A stretch of DNA of 64,000 bases from Kribbella voronezhensis. Lineage in GTDB: Bacteria; Actinomycetota; Actinomycetes; Propionibacteriales; Kribbellaceae. This document shows, piece after piece, positions 40,721-50,176 of this stretch. Each line of letters begins with the position of its first letter. Position 1 is the stretch's first letter. The stretch is taken from contig NZ_SOCE01000001.1 of assembly GCF_004365175.1 (NCBI RefSeq), forward strand, positions 4,905,403-4,969,402. Direction: 5' to 3'. The notes below the pieces were generated by a model that searched no databases, was not told the DNA's origin, and saw only the letters and a list, made by a program, of their open reading frames with translations. The translations under genes were made by a program, and so were the position numbers.

Positions 40721-42640
40721 ATGAGCACACCGGAGCGGGCCGGACGCAAGGAATGGATCGCGCTCGGCGTCCTCGCCCTGCCGTTGCTGCTGGTCTCGAT
40801 GGACGTGTCGGTCCTGTACTTCGCAGTTCCCTTCATCTCCTCCGACCTGGGCGTCTCGGCGACCCAGCAGCTGTGGATCTTCGACATCTACGGCTTCGTG
40901 CTGGCCGGCCTGCTGATCACGATGGGCTCGCTCGGCGACCGGATCGGCCGGCGCAAACTGCTGATCTTCGGCGCGGTCGCGTTCGGCCTCGCCTCGGTCG
41001 CGGCGGCGTACTCGCAGAGCCCCGAGCAACTGATCGCGGCGCGGGCGGTACTGGGGATCGGGGGCGCGACCTTGATGCCGTCGACGCTGGCGCTGATCCG
41101 GAACATGTTCCACGACGCGGGCCAGCGGAGTAAGGCGATCGCGTTCTGGAGCGCGATCATGATGGGCGGCATCTCGCTCGGTCCGGTGCTCGGCGGCTTC
41201 CTGCTCGAGCACTTCTGGTGGGGCTCGGTCTTCCTGATCAACACCCCGGCGATGCTGCTGCTCCTCGTGCTGGCGCCGGTCCTGCTGCCCGAGTTCAAGG
41301 CGCCGGTTCGTGGACGCTTCGACCTGTTCAGCTCGGTGCTCTCCTTGGCGTCCGTGCTGCCGGCGATCTGGGGGATCAAGGAACTCGCCGCGAACGGCAT
41401 CGAGACCCTGCCGATCGTCAGCATCGTGGCCGGCCTGATCGTCGGCGTCGGCTTCATCCAGCGGCAACGTACTGCGGACCACCCGATGATCGAGCTGGCT
41501 ATGTTCCGCAACCGGGCCTTCAGTGGAGCGCTCGCCGCGAACACGATCGGGACACTGGCGCTGGTCGGCAACGCGGTCTTCATGACGCAGTACCTGCAGT
41601 TGGTGCTCGGGATGAGCCCGCTCAAGGCTGCACTGTGGTCGCTGGTGCCGTCGGTCGCGGTCGGTGCGGCTGCCCCGGTCGGTAACGTGCTGGCGCAGAA
41701 GATCGACCGGGCCTATGTGCTGGGGATCGGCTTCGTCGTGGCGGCCGTCGGGTTCGGCGTACTGACTCAGATGCACGTGGACTCGTCGCTCGTGGTTCTC
41801 CTGGTCGGTGCCGGGCTGCTGGCGGCCGGGTTGGTGATGGTGATGTCACTGGTGACCGAGGCGATCGTCGGTGCCGTCGCACCGGAGCGGGCCGGCTCGG
41901 CCTCCGCGCTGATGGAGACCTGCAGCGAATTCGGCGGCGCACTCGGCATCGCCGTACTGGGCAGCATCGGTACTGCGGCCTACCGCGGCGACCTCGACAC
42001 GCACCTCCCGTCGAACCTCCCCGCCGGCGTCGTCGAAGGCGCCCGCGAAGGTCTTCCTGCTGCGACCGGCATCGCCGCCCACCTGCCCACCCAGCTCGGC
42101 ACCATCGTCCTCGACGTCGCCCGCCACTCCTTCAGCCACAGCATGAACGTCGTCGCCCTCGTCGGCGCCGTCCTCCTGACCGCCACAGCCATCGCAGTAA
42201 CCGTCCTCCTCCGCGGCACCACTCCGACCCCCACCAAAGCCGAGGACTCCAAGCAACCGGAGGCGGAGCAGACGGCCAACCCGCTCGACGCCCAGGGCGC
42301 CCCGCTCGTCGGTGAGAGCGAGGTCGCCTTGCTCACCAGCAAGGACGGCGCCGACGAGACCGCTCATCGCATCGAGGCGGCGACGCCCGCTCCTCGCGCC
42401 GGGGCAGCAGCGTCCGCCCGTCGCATCGAGGCGGCGATGCCCGCTCGTCGCGCGGAGGCGGCGATGCCCGCTCGTCGCGCCGAGGCGCCAGCGTCCGCTC
42501 GTCGCGCCGAGGCGGCTGCGTCCGCTCGTCGCGCCGAGGCGGCTGCGTCCGCTCGTCGCGCCGAGGCGGCTGCGTCCGCGCAGCGCGCCGGAGCGCCGGT
42601 GGTTGCTGACGGCAACGGTCAGGCGGTCGTCGTCAGCTGA
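40721..42640 (+). CDS. DHA2-family MFS drug exporter with repetitive C-terminal tail
   Basis: A 639-residue transporter. Residues 1-505 have 14 membrane segments of the DHA2 (EmrB/QacA-like) type: MDVSVLYFAVPFISSDL, the motif A region GSLGDRIGRRKLL and the motif C region MMGGISLGPVLGGFLLEHF. It should export drugs in exchange for protons. Residues about 510-639 form an unusual cytoplasmic tail. Within it, residues 549-626 are eight 9-residue repeats of RRAEAAASA type plus a partial one, encoded by a 27-bp tandem repeat. The tail is probably disordered or helical and is not part of the transporter fold. It is controlled by the divergent TetR gene. The stop codon abuts the stop of the convergent gene. 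Confidence 0.9.
   Translation: MSTPERAGRKEWIALGVLALPLLLVSMDVSVLYFAVPFISSDLGVSATQQLWIFDIYGFVLAGLLITMGSLGDRIGRRKLLIFGAVAFGLASVAAAYSQSPEQLIAARAVLGIGGATLMPSTLALIRNMFHDAGQRSKAIAFWSAIMMGGISLGPVLGGFLLEHFWWGSVFLINTPAMLLLLVLAPVLLPEFKAPVRGRFDLFSSVLSLASVLPAIWGIKELAANGIETLPIVSIVAGLIVGVGFIQRQRTADHPMIELAMFRNRAFSGALAANTIGTLALVGNAVFMTQYLQLVLGMSPLKAALWSLVPSVAVGAAAPVGNVLAQKIDRAYVLGIGFVVAAVGFGVLTQMHVDSSLVVLLVGAGLLAAGLVMVMSLVTEAIVGAVAPERAGSASALMETCSEFGGALGIAVLGSIGTAAYRGDLDTHLPSNLPAGVVEGAREGLPAATGIAAHLPTQLGTIVLDVARHSFSHSMNVVALVGAVLLTATAIAVTVLLRGTTPTPTKAEDSKQPEAEQTANPLDAQGAPLVGESEVALLTSKDGADETAHRIEAATPAPRAGAAASARRIEAAMPARRAEAAMPARRAEAPASARRAEAAASARRAEAAASARRAEAAASAQRAGAPVVADGNGQAVVVS
42365..42598 (+). repeat. 27-bp coding tandem repeat
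   Basis: Eight complete 27-bp units plus an 18-bp partial unit in frame, with core GCCGAGGCGGCTGCGTCCGC. The last four units are nearly identical and earlier ones diverge (ATGCCC in place of GCGTCC), so the array appears to have grown recently at its 3' end. Confidence 0.85.
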
Positions 42641-44929
42641 TCAGCGAGGTGGCCGGCGACCTGTGCCGGACTCGGGGCCCGACCGGCGACGCCGGAAGGG
42701 CCCCGCCTTGCGTTCCAGCGTCGGCTCGACAGCCCACGGCTGCTCCTCGACGACCGTCTCGTCATCATCCGGCTGCCCACTCCACCACCGCCCCACCACC
42801 GGTCGCCTAGCACTCTCACGCCCGCCACGGCTTTCATCGCCCACCCCGCCGCCACCCGCGCCCTGTCCACCGCGGCTTAGATCGCTCGTCCCGCCATCCG
42901 TGCCCTGTTCGCCGCGGGTTTCGCCGCCGGAACCGGCGCCCGAGGTCTGGCTGCCGCCGTTGGCGGCGCTCCTCTCGCCTGGGTGCTGACCGCCGGCTTG
43001 GAGGGTTTGGTTGGGGTCGAAGTGCAGTTCGACGGTGGGTTCGGAGTAGTGGGGAGTGTCGGGGCGGGCGGGTCGGGTGCGGCGTTCGGCGATGGACTCG
43101 GGGGCGGTGGAGAGGATGGTGCGCGTGGTTGCTGTCGACTGCGTGGGCTCGGCAGGTGCCGTGTTGGTGCCGGGAACACCGCCGCGAGCGTGCGGGACGG
43201 GGCGGGTGTCGTGGTGGGGTGCGGGGTCTCGCGGTCCAGGATGCGTGCCGGGACGGTTGGGCGGTACCGAGGTCGGCTTCTGGCGGATGACCAGGAAGAC
43301 GACGACCGCGAGAACCGCCGCCAGGAAGCCGAAGCCGAGGCGGGGGATGAGTGGGAGCACGATGCCGCAGCCGCCGCCGAGCACCCAGGCGAGTTGCAGG
43401 ACGGTCTCGGAGCGCGCGAAGACCGACGTACGGACTGATTCCGGGACGTCGCGCTGGATCATCGCGTCCAGCGACAACTTGCCCAGTGAACTGCAGACGC
43501 CCGCGACCAGGCCGAGCGCGATCAGCAGCGGGAAGCCGTAGAACACCGCCACACAGATCGCGACGATCGCGTCGGCGAACAGCACGACCAGCACCACGGC
43601 CTCGGGTTTACGGGCCTTGAGCAACGATCCGACCAGGGTGCCGAGGCTGTTGCCGATCCCCGCCGCCGCGATCACCGCACCGGCGGCGACGGCGCCGTTG
43701 ATCCCGCTGATCGGCCGATCGCGGAGCAGGAACGCCAGGTACATGGTCAGGAAGCCGGAGACGAAGCGCAGCCCGAGATTGCAGCGGATTCCCCGCGCGA
43801 CCGCGGAGGTGATCGCGCGACGGCGCGCGTCGCGGCCCTCGGTACCGGTCATTTCCTCGCCGGCCGGTGAGTCCACCCGGGCGGGCAACCGGATCGCGAG
43901 CACGAGGCCGACCGTGTACACCAGGGCTGCCCAGCGCAGTGACCATTGCGGTCCGATCGCGGCGAACGCACCCGCGATGCCGGCGCCGATCGTGGCGCCG
44001 GCCAGACCCGCGAGTGAGATGCGTGAGTTCGCCGTCACCAGGGTGACGTCCTTGGGCAGGAGCCTCGGTACTGCGGATGCTCGGGTTACGCCGTACGCCT
44101 TCGAGGCAACTAGGCAGCCGAGTGCGGCCGGGTACAGCCAGGCCGAACTTCCTGAGATCGACGCGGCCAGACTCCAGACGAGGAACCCGCGCAAGCCGAG
44201 CGTGGCGCCGATCGCCCAGCGGCGGCCGTGCCGGAACCGGTCCAGCACAGGGCCGATGAGCGGGGCCATCAACGCGAACGGCGCCATCGTCAGCAACAGG
44301 AAGAGCGCGACCCGGTCCCGGGCCTGCGAACTCGGTACTGCGAAGAACACGGTGCCGGCCAGCGAGACAGCGAACGCCGTGTCGCCGGCGGCGTTGATCG
44401 CGCCGAGCTCGATCAGCCGCGACAGCCCCGACTCGCCCGCCCCTTGCGCCCCGGTCAGCCCACGAATCCGCCGCCCGGTCGCCTTCCCCACCCGCCCGGT
44501 GAACCCAGCAGTCTTCTTGGACGCCGCCGCAAACCCCACCGCCCCCACCTTCGAGGCATGCCCGATCTTCTTCCCCGCAGCCCCAATCTTCTTCCCCGCC
44601 TCATCGAATCGCTCGCCGGTGCCCTTCCTCTCCCCGTCAGCGCCACCCGCCCCCCGCCCCTCATCGGAGCCGCCCGACCCCCGCCCCCCGCCGGAGCCGC
44701 CGGACGCTCGCCCCCCATCGGAGCCGCCCGACCCCCGCCCCCCGCCGGAGCCGCCGGACGCTCGTCCGCTGTCGCCGCCGCCCGGCGCGCGACCGCGGCC
44801 GGCGTCGCTCGACGGTCCGCCTTTGGTACCACCGCTTTGCGGCTGCCCGCTGGGGTTGGTGCCCGAGGTCGCGGGTGGGCGCCGGGGGTGCTCGGGGCGC
44901 CGGCTGGCCGCGGGGTCTGGGCTTTCCAT
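42641..44929 (-). CDS. MFS-type membrane protein with long disordered ends
   Basis: A 762-residue protein. Residues about 1-105 are Gly/Ser/Arg/Pro-rich with an 18-residue repeat; about 105-165 are basic helices (KKIGAAGKKIGHASKVG). Residues about 165-560 contain around 12 membrane segments with LFLLLTMAPFALMAPLIGPVLDRFRHGRR, as in the MFS group conserved beside DUF3027 in actinobacteria (Rv0876c-like, from memory). The remaining 200 residues are Pro/Gly/Thr/Arg-rich and probably disordered. The substrate is unknown. It is divergent from the DUF3027 gene (125-bp gap) and convergent with the DHA2 pump, stop against stop. Confidence 0.85.
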   Translation of the reverse strand: MESPDPAASRRPEHPRRPPATSGTNPSGQPQSGGTKGGPSSDAGRGRAPGGGDSGRASGGSGGGRGSGGSDGGRASGGSGGGRGSGGSDEGRGAGGADGERKGTGERFDEAGKKIGAAGKKIGHASKVGAVGFAAASKKTAGFTGRVGKATGRRIRGLTGAQGAGESGLSRLIELGAINAAGDTAFAVSLAGTVFFAVPSSQARDRVALFLLLTMAPFALMAPLIGPVLDRFRHGRRWAIGATLGLRGFLVWSLAASISGSSAWLYPAALGCLVASKAYGVTRASAVPRLLPKDVTLVTANSRISLAGLAGATIGAGIAGAFAAIGPQWSLRWAALVYTVGLVLAIRLPARVDSPAGEEMTGTEGRDARRRAITSAVARGIRCNLGLRFVSGFLTMYLAFLLRDRPISGINGAVAAGAVIAAAGIGNSLGTLVGSLLKARKPEAVVLVVLFADAIVAICVAVFYGFPLLIALGLVAGVCSSLGKLSLDAMIQRDVPESVRTSVFARSETVLQLAWVLGGGCGIVLPLIPRLGFGFLAAVLAVVVFLVIRQKPTSVPPNRPGTHPGPRDPAPHHDTRPVPHARGGVPGTNTAPAEPTQSTATTRTILSTAPESIAERRTRPARPDTPHYSEPTVELHFDPNQTLQAGGQHPGERSAANGGSQTSGAGSGGETRGEQGTDGGTSDLSRGGQGAGGGGVGDESRGGRESARRPVVGRWWSGQPDDDETVVEEQPWAVEPTLERKAGPFRRRRSGPESGTGRRPPR
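44663..44768 (-). repeat. 54-bp coding repeat in the MFS N-terminus
   Basis: Two copies of a 54-bp unit begin at 44663 and 44717 on the plus strand and encode an 18-residue Gly/Ser/Arg unit (GRASGGSGGGRGSGGSD type). The second copy fades after about 50 bp. Confidence 0.7.
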
Positions 44930-45054
44930 ACACCCATCCTGCCTTGTGGCGGGGACACAGCGCAGGTGCGGCGCGGAACTGTGTGGACAACCGCGGAACG
45001 TCGGTGTGGATCACAGTTCGAGTCAGTCCCGCGGGCGTGCGAGAATGACCGATT

Positions 45055-46044
45055 GTGACTCCCGTCAAGACTCCGGAACCGGTCCGCGCCAAGCCCGACG
45101 CCATCTGCGTCGCGGCTGTCGAACCTGCCCGTGAGGCGGCGATCGCCGAGGCGGGCGCTGCCCAGGTCGGCGAGCACCTCGGTCATCTGGTCGAAGGTGA
45201 GCGCCTCGTCACCCACTACTTCGCCTCCACCCACCCGGGCTACCGGGGCTGGCGCTGGGCGGTCACGGTGACCCGCGCTTCGCGCGCCAAGACGGTCACC
45301 GTCAACGAGGTCGTGATGCTGCCGGGCGACGAGGCGATCGTCGCGCCGGAGTGGGTGCCGTGGTCGGAGCGCGTCCAGCCGGGCGACCTGCGCCCGGGCG
45401 ACCTGTTCCCGACTCTGCCCGACGACCCGCGGCTCGAGCCCGGCTTCACCGACACCGGCGCACCGGACGACGTACTGGCCGTCGTCGAGGAGCTCGGCCT
45501 GGGTCGCGAGCGCGTGCTCTCGCAGGAAGGCCGTGAAGAGGCGGCTGAGCGCTGGTACGCCGGGGACTTCGGTCCGAGCTCCGCGATCGCCCAGGCCGTG
45601 CCGTACAAGTGCTACTCCTGCGGGTACTGGATCCGTCTGAACGACAGCCTCGGCCAGGCTTTCGGCGCCTGCGCGAACGAGATGGCGCCCGGTGACGGCC
45701 GGATCGTGTCCTACGACTACGGCTGCGGGGCGCACTCGGACGTCGTCATCGACGCACCGGACCACCCGTCGACGGAGCACGCCTTCGACACCACCGGCTA
45801 CGACGACCTGGCAATGGAGACCGTCGCCGAGGCAGACGGAGTACAGGACGAGCCAGACGTAGTACAGGACGAGGCGGACGTAGTACAGGAAGCGACCGAT
45901 GAGGCCGACGCCGTTCAGGCTGAGGTCGAGGCCGCTGCCGAGCCCCCGTCGGACGACGAGGTCGAAGCGTCCTCTGCCGAGGACGACGAGATCCCGATGC
46001 CGACCGCCGAGGAAATCGCAGCGGAAGCAACCGCGAACTACTAG
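45055..46044 (+). CDS. DUF3027 domain protein
   Basis: A 329-residue protein with DUF3027 over about residues 10-240: VTHYFASTHPGYRGWRWAVTVTR, VMLPGDEAIVAPEWVPW and ERVQPGDLRPGDLFPT are typical. CYSCGYW (CxxC) with later Cys/His residues (ACANEMAPGDG, YGCGAHSD) forms a likely zinc site. The last 85 residues are Asp/Glu-rich with DVVQDE repeats and probably disordered. Function unknown. GTG 45055 could be leaderless: GAGAAT lies 8 nt upstream and no Shine-Dalgarno is seen. Confidence 0.88.
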   Translation: MTPVKTPEPVRAKPDAICVAAVEPAREAAIAEAGAAQVGEHLGHLVEGERLVTHYFASTHPGYRGWRWAVTVTRASRAKTVTVNEVVMLPGDEAIVAPEWVPWSERVQPGDLRPGDLFPTLPDDPRLEPGFTDTGAPDDVLAVVEELGLGRERVLSQEGREEAAERWYAGDFGPSSAIAQAVPYKCYSCGYWIRLNDSLGQAFGACANEMAPGDGRIVSYDYGCGAHSDVVIDAPDHPSTEHAFDTTGYDDLAMETVAEADGVQDEPDVVQDEADVVQEATDEADAVQAEVEAAAEPPSDDEVEASSAEDDEIPMPTAEEIAAEATANY

Positions 46045-46050
46045 GCGAGC

Positions 46051-46368
46051 TCAGTCTTCCTGTTCCGGGCGGTGGCCCGCCTGGATGGCGGCCCAGCGGC
46101 GCCGGCAGTAGGCCAGGCCGATCCAGCCCAGCCCGAAGCCGGCCACGGTGACCCACAGCCACCACTCGTCGCCGTTCTTCTTCAGCTCGGACCGGAAGAT
46201 CAGTACGACGACGAACGCGACCGCCCAGGCGACGATGCCGAAGATCACGGTCGGGATGCCGGACAGATCCAGTGGCTTCACGTCGGCGTGCATCAACTCA
46301 CCCCGGGCCAGCTGACTGGTCGGGTCGGTCCGCTTCTTCGAGACCGACGCCTCGTTCTCCTCTGCCAC
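46051..46368 (-). CDS. DUF2530 small membrane protein
   Basis: A 105-residue protein with two membrane segments (VIFGIVAWAVAFVVVLIF, about 42-59, and WLWVTVAGFGLGWIGLAY, about 70-87) after a polar N-terminus and HADVKPLDLSG, the DUF2530 pattern. The GTG start at 46368 has GGAGGG close upstream. It is convergent with DUF3027 (6-bp gap) and divergent from the purine permease. The three genes are commonly found together in actinobacteria, but the role of DUF2530 is not known. Confidence 0.87.
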   Translation of the reverse strand: MAEENEASVSKKRTDPTSQLARGELMHADVKPLDLSGIPTVIFGIVAWAVAFVVVLIFRSELKKNGDEWWLWVTVAGFGLGWIGLAYCRRRWAAIQAGHRPEQED

Positions 46369-46442
46369 CCCTCCACCTTAGCTCCAAAGCTTTTCCCGAA
46401 GGTGCTCGCAACCGGCCGGTAGGAACTGGCACCATTCGGGGC

Positions 46443-47930
46443 ATGAGTTCGCCAGAGGCTGCCACAGCCCGCTCCAGGTCAGCCAAATTCCCAGCACACC
46501 GGCTCGACTCCTTCTTCAAGATCAGTGAGCGTGGGTCGACGCTCGGCCGCGAACTCCGCGGCGGACTGGTCACGTTCTTCACGATGGCCTACATCGTCGT
46601 GCTGAACCCGTTGATCATCGGCACCGTCAAGGACGGCACCGGCCAGTACGTCGGTGGCGGCACCGACCCGGTCGCCGCGATCGCCAAGGTCGCGGTCGCC
46701 ACCGCGCTGGTGGCGGGCGTCGTCACCATCTTGATGGGCGTGGTCGCGAACTTCCCGCTCGCGCTGGCCACCGGGCTCGGGCTGAACGCGTTCATCGCCT
46801 TCAGCGTCGCGACCAAGATGACCTGGGCCGACGCGATGGGCCTGGTCGTGATCGAGGGCATCATCATCTTGGTCCTGGTGCTGACCGGGTTCCGCCGAGC
46901 GGTCTTCGAGGCGGTGCCGTTGCAGCTGAAGATCGCGATCAGCGTCGGCATCGGCCTGTTCATCGCGTTCATCGGGGTGATCGACGCAGGCTTCGTACGG
47001 CGCCCCGCGGCGGCCGGCGGGCCGCCGGTGGAGTTGGGTGTCGGCGGCAACCTTCGGGGCTGGCCGGTGCTGGTGTTCGTGGTCGGCCTGATCCTCGTCA
47101 TCACCCTGTACGCGCGCAAGATCAAGGGCGCGATCCTGATCGGCATCCTCGCGGCGACCGTGCTGGCGATCGGGGTGGAGGCGATCTTCGACGTCGGCGG
47201 CCGGACCAACGACAACCCGGGTGGCTGGGGCCTGAGCGTGCCGAAGCTGCCGGACAACTGGTTCACCAAACCGAACCTGGACACGATCGGCGAGTTCAAC
47301 CTGTTCGGCTCGTTCGACAAGGTCGGCGTGGTCTCGGCGCTACTGCTGATCTTCACGCTGATGCTGGCGGACTTCTTCGACACGATGGGCACGATGACCG
47401 CGATCGGCGCGGAGGCGGGCCTGCTCGACGAGGACGGTACGCCGCCGAACGCGCAGCGCATCCTGATCGTCGACAGCATCGCGGCCGCCGCCGGTGGAGC
47501 GGCCTCGGTGTCCAGCAACACGTCGTACATCGAATCCGCCTCCGGGGTCGGTGAGGGAGCGCGGACCGGGCTGGCCAGTGTCGTGACCGGGGTGTGCTTC
47601 CTGATCTCGATGGTGGTCGCGCCGCTGGTCACGCTGGTGCCGTACGAGGCGGCCACGCCGGCTCTGGTGCTGGTCGGCTTCCTGATGATGACGCAGGTGA
47701 AGGGGATCGACTTCGACGACCTCGAGGTCGCGATCCCGGCCTTCCTGACCATCATCCTGATGCCGTTCACGTACTCGATCTCCGCCGGTATCGGTGCCGG
47801 TTTCGTCTCCTACGTGCTGCTCAAGGTGGTCCGCGGCAAGGCGCGCCAGATCCACCCGCTGATGTGGGTCGTCTCTGCCCTGTTCGTCATCTACTTCGCC
47901 ATCGGCCCCCTGGGCGACTGGCTCACCTGA
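46443..47930 (+). CDS. NCS2/AzgA-type purine permease
   Basis: A 495-residue membrane protein with about 13 segments, member of the AzgA branch of nucleobase transporters: RGGLVTFFTMAYIVVLNP, TGLGLNAFIAF, ADFFDTMGTMTAIG and SSNTSYIESASGVGEGARTGLASV carry the binding-site residues of this branch. The likely substrates are adenine, guanine and hypoxanthine with protons. ATG 46443 is preceded by TTCGGGG. A 13-bp hairpin follows 8 bp after the stop. Confidence 0.92.
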   Translation: MSSPEAATARSRSAKFPAHRLDSFFKISERGSTLGRELRGGLVTFFTMAYIVVLNPLIIGTVKDGTGQYVGGGTDPVAAIAKVAVATALVAGVVTILMGVVANFPLALATGLGLNAFIAFSVATKMTWADAMGLVVIEGIIILVLVLTGFRRAVFEAVPLQLKIAISVGIGLFIAFIGVIDAGFVRRPAAAGGPPVELGVGGNLRGWPVLVFVVGLILVITLYARKIKGAILIGILAATVLAIGVEAIFDVGGRTNDNPGGWGLSVPKLPDNWFTKPNLDTIGEFNLFGSFDKVGVVSALLLIFTLMLADFFDTMGTMTAIGAEAGLLDEDGTPPNAQRILIVDSIAAAAGGAASVSSNTSYIESASGVGEGARTGLASVVTGVCFLISMVVAPLVTLVPYEAATPALVLVGFLMMTQVKGIDFDDLEVAIPAFLTIILMPFTYSISAGIGAGFVSYVLLKVVRGKARQIHPLMWVVSALFVIYFAIGPLGDWLT

Positions 47931-47937
47931 CGTCGCC

Positions 47938-47969
47938 GGGCCTCGGGGAGTCAGCGCTTCCCGGGGCCC
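47938..47969 (+). terminator. terminator after purine permease gene
   Basis: GGGCCTCGGGGAG (47938-47950), loop TCAGCG, CTTCCCGGGGCCC (47957-47969): a 13-bp stem with two G-U pairs, 8 nt after the stop codon. A TAGAAT -10-like element for the next gene follows at 47997-48002. Confidence 0.7.
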
Positions 47970-48115
47970 GCTCGCTCGCCACAGCTCGACGGTTGCTAGA
48001 ATGACTGTCGTCGGGTTCTCCGATCAGCCCACTTCCGCTCCGCTTCCACCGCGTCGAGCACCGGGCCTCTTCCATCCCTGAAGTTTCAGCTGATAGGCAG
48101 CCCAGGATCTCGCTT

Positions 48116-50176
48116 ATGGACATCAACGGATTCCCTGCCCAGTCAGCGCGAACAGCGCGCTTCACCCTCGGCCTGCCGACCTCGTTCTCGCTGTCACCGG
48201 ACGGTCGCCGGCTCCTCTTCCTCCGCAGTCGCGGTCCCGAGGACCGGACCGGTTGCCTTTGGATCCTCGACGACGGCGGCGAGCGGCTCCTGGTCGCACC
48301 CGACGAACTCGGTGCCGACGGCCCCATTCCGCCGGCGGAGCTGATCCGCCGGGAGCGAACCCGGCAAAGCGGGTCCGGCATCGTCGGCTACAGCGCCGAC
48401 TCCGCACTGCGCACGGTCGTCTTCGCGCTCAACGGCGATCTCTGGGCACTCAACCTCGAAGACACCAAGCCGAAGCGGGTCCAGACCGCAGGCCCGGTCG
48501 TGGATCCTCGACTCGACCCGACTGGCCGTCGCGTCGCCTATGTGACGGACCGTGCACTGCGCGTAGTAGAGCTTGCTGATGGCAATGATCAGCTGCTGGC
48601 CGTCGACGAGAGTCGGGAGGTCAGCTGGGGACTCGCAGAGCACGTCGCGTCGGAGTCGATGGGCCGCAGCCGTGGTCACTGGTGGTCGCCCGGCGGCACT
48701 TCGTTGCTTGCGGCAAGAGTCGACCAGACGCCGGTGCACCGCTGGTGGATCGCCGACCCCGCCAACCCGTCCCGGCCGCCTCGCGAGATCCCCTACCCGG
48801 CAGCCGGTACGCCGAACGCGTTGGTCTCCCTGCACGCCTTCGACCTGGCCGGCAAGTCGGTGGAGATCGCGTGGGACCGGACGGCGTACGAGTATCTGGT
48901 CTCGGCCAACTGGGACGTGCACGGGCCGCTGCTCAGCGTGCAGTCCCGCGATCAACGAGTCCTTCGAGTCCTGGCAGCCGACCCCGAGACCGGGCAGACA
49001 CAGCTACTGCACGAGCAGCGGGATCCCGCCTGGGTGGAGATCATCGCCGGTACGCCGGCGCGCACGGCCTCGGGCAAGCTCGTCCACACCGCGGATGAGG
49101 GCGAGACCCGCCGACTGACAATCGACGGCAAGCCGGTGTCCCCGGCAGGCCTACAGGTCCGCACGGTCCTCGAGGTCTCGGGCGAAGCGGTGCTGTTCGA
49201 AGCGAACGACGAGCCGACCGAGTGCCACCTGTGGCTGTACGACGAAACGGGCCTGCGGCAACTGAGCGACGGCCCGGGTTTCCACTCGGGTAGCCGGGCC
49301 GACGGCACTCTCCTGCTGACCTCGAACACCGAGGCCGGCCGATCGTTCGTCGTACGCCGGGAAGGCCGGCCCGATCAGACGATCACCTCACGCGCCGCGG
49401 AATCCGTGCTCACGCCCCGGATCACCTGGTTGAGGGCAGGCGAGCGAGAGATCCGTACGGCGCTGCTCCTGCCCTCCTGGTACCAGCCCGGGGACCGGCC
49501 TCTCCCGGTCCTGATGGCGCCGTACGCCGGTCCCGCGATGGCGATCGTGTTGCGGGTCAGCGGCTGGTGGTTCGCCAGCGCCCAGTGGTACGCCGAGGCG
49601 GGGTTCGCGGTGGTGATCGCGGACGGACGCGGTACGCCGGGGCGCGGCCCGGTCTGGGAGAAGACGGTGCACCACGACACCTTGTCGGCGCCGATCGAGG
49701 ACCAGGTCACGGCGTTGCACGCGGCCGCGGAGCACTGCCCGGATCTCGACCTGACCAGGGTCGGCATCATGGGCTGGAGCTACGGGGGAACCCTGGCGGC
49801 AGCCGCCGTACTGCGGAGGCCGGATGTCTTCCATGCCGGGATCTCCGGAGCGGGCCCGAGCGACCAGCGGCTCTATGACACCCACTGGCGCGAGCGGTTC
49901 CTGGGGCATCCGGATGAGCACCCGGAGGACTACGACCGATCGTCGCCGATCACGGATGCGGCGAAGCTCTCCCGGCCGCTGCTGCTGGTGCACGGTCTCG
50001 CTGACGACAATGTGGTGGCTGCTCACACCCTGCGGTTCTCGGCGGCCCTGCTGGCGGCCGGTCGCCCACATCAGGTGCTACCGCTGTCAGGTGCTGGTCA
50101 CCGGCCGACCGACGAGGCGACCGTGGCAGGTCTCATGCACCACCAGTTGCAGTTCTTCAAGGATGCGCTGAAGTAG
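48116..50176 (+). CDS. S9-family prolyl oligopeptidase (DPP IV-like)
   Basis: A 686-residue serine peptidase. An N-terminal beta-propeller (about 1-410: SFSLSPDGRRLLFLRS, VAYVTDRALRVVEL) precedes an alpha/beta-hydrolase domain with GWSYGG (nucleophile Ser), HGLADDNV (Asp) and GAGHRP (His). The sequence EHVASESMGRSRGHWWSPGG carries the Glu pair region that binds the free N-terminus in dipeptidyl-peptidase IV-like enzymes. No signal peptide, so probably cytoplasmic peptide turnover. The predicted -10 at 47997 gives a leader of about 105 nt. Its 3' end overlaps the convergent membrane-protein gene by 20 nt. Confidence 0.92.
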   Translation: MDINGFPAQSARTARFTLGLPTSFSLSPDGRRLLFLRSRGPEDRTGCLWILDDGGERLLVAPDELGADGPIPPAELIRRERTRQSGSGIVGYSADSALRTVVFALNGDLWALNLEDTKPKRVQTAGPVVDPRLDPTGRRVAYVTDRALRVVELADGNDQLLAVDESREVSWGLAEHVASESMGRSRGHWWSPGGTSLLAARVDQTPVHRWWIADPANPSRPPREIPYPAAGTPNALVSLHAFDLAGKSVEIAWDRTAYEYLVSANWDVHGPLLSVQSRDQRVLRVLAADPETGQTQLLHEQRDPAWVEIIAGTPARTASGKLVHTADEGETRRLTIDGKPVSPAGLQVRTVLEVSGEAVLFEANDEPTECHLWLYDETGLRQLSDGPGFHSGSRADGTLLLTSNTEAGRSFVVRREGRPDQTITSRAAESVLTPRITWLRAGEREIRTALLLPSWYQPGDRPLPVLMAPYAGPAMAIVLRVSGWWFASAQWYAEAGFAVVIADGRGTPGRGPVWEKTVHHDTLSAPIEDQVTALHAAAEHCPDLDLTRVGIMGWSYGGTLAAAAVLRRPDVFHAGISGAGPSDQRLYDTHWRERFLGHPDEHPEDYDRSSPITDAAKLSRPLLLVHGLADDNVVAAHTLRFSAALLAAGRPHQVLPLSGAGHRPTDEATVAGLMHHQLQFFKDALK

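Noticed and set aside
42641..42900. Short open frames opposite the MFS tail and repeats
   Set aside because: They mirror the Ala/Arg repeat and Pro/Gly-rich tails and have no start signals or domains.
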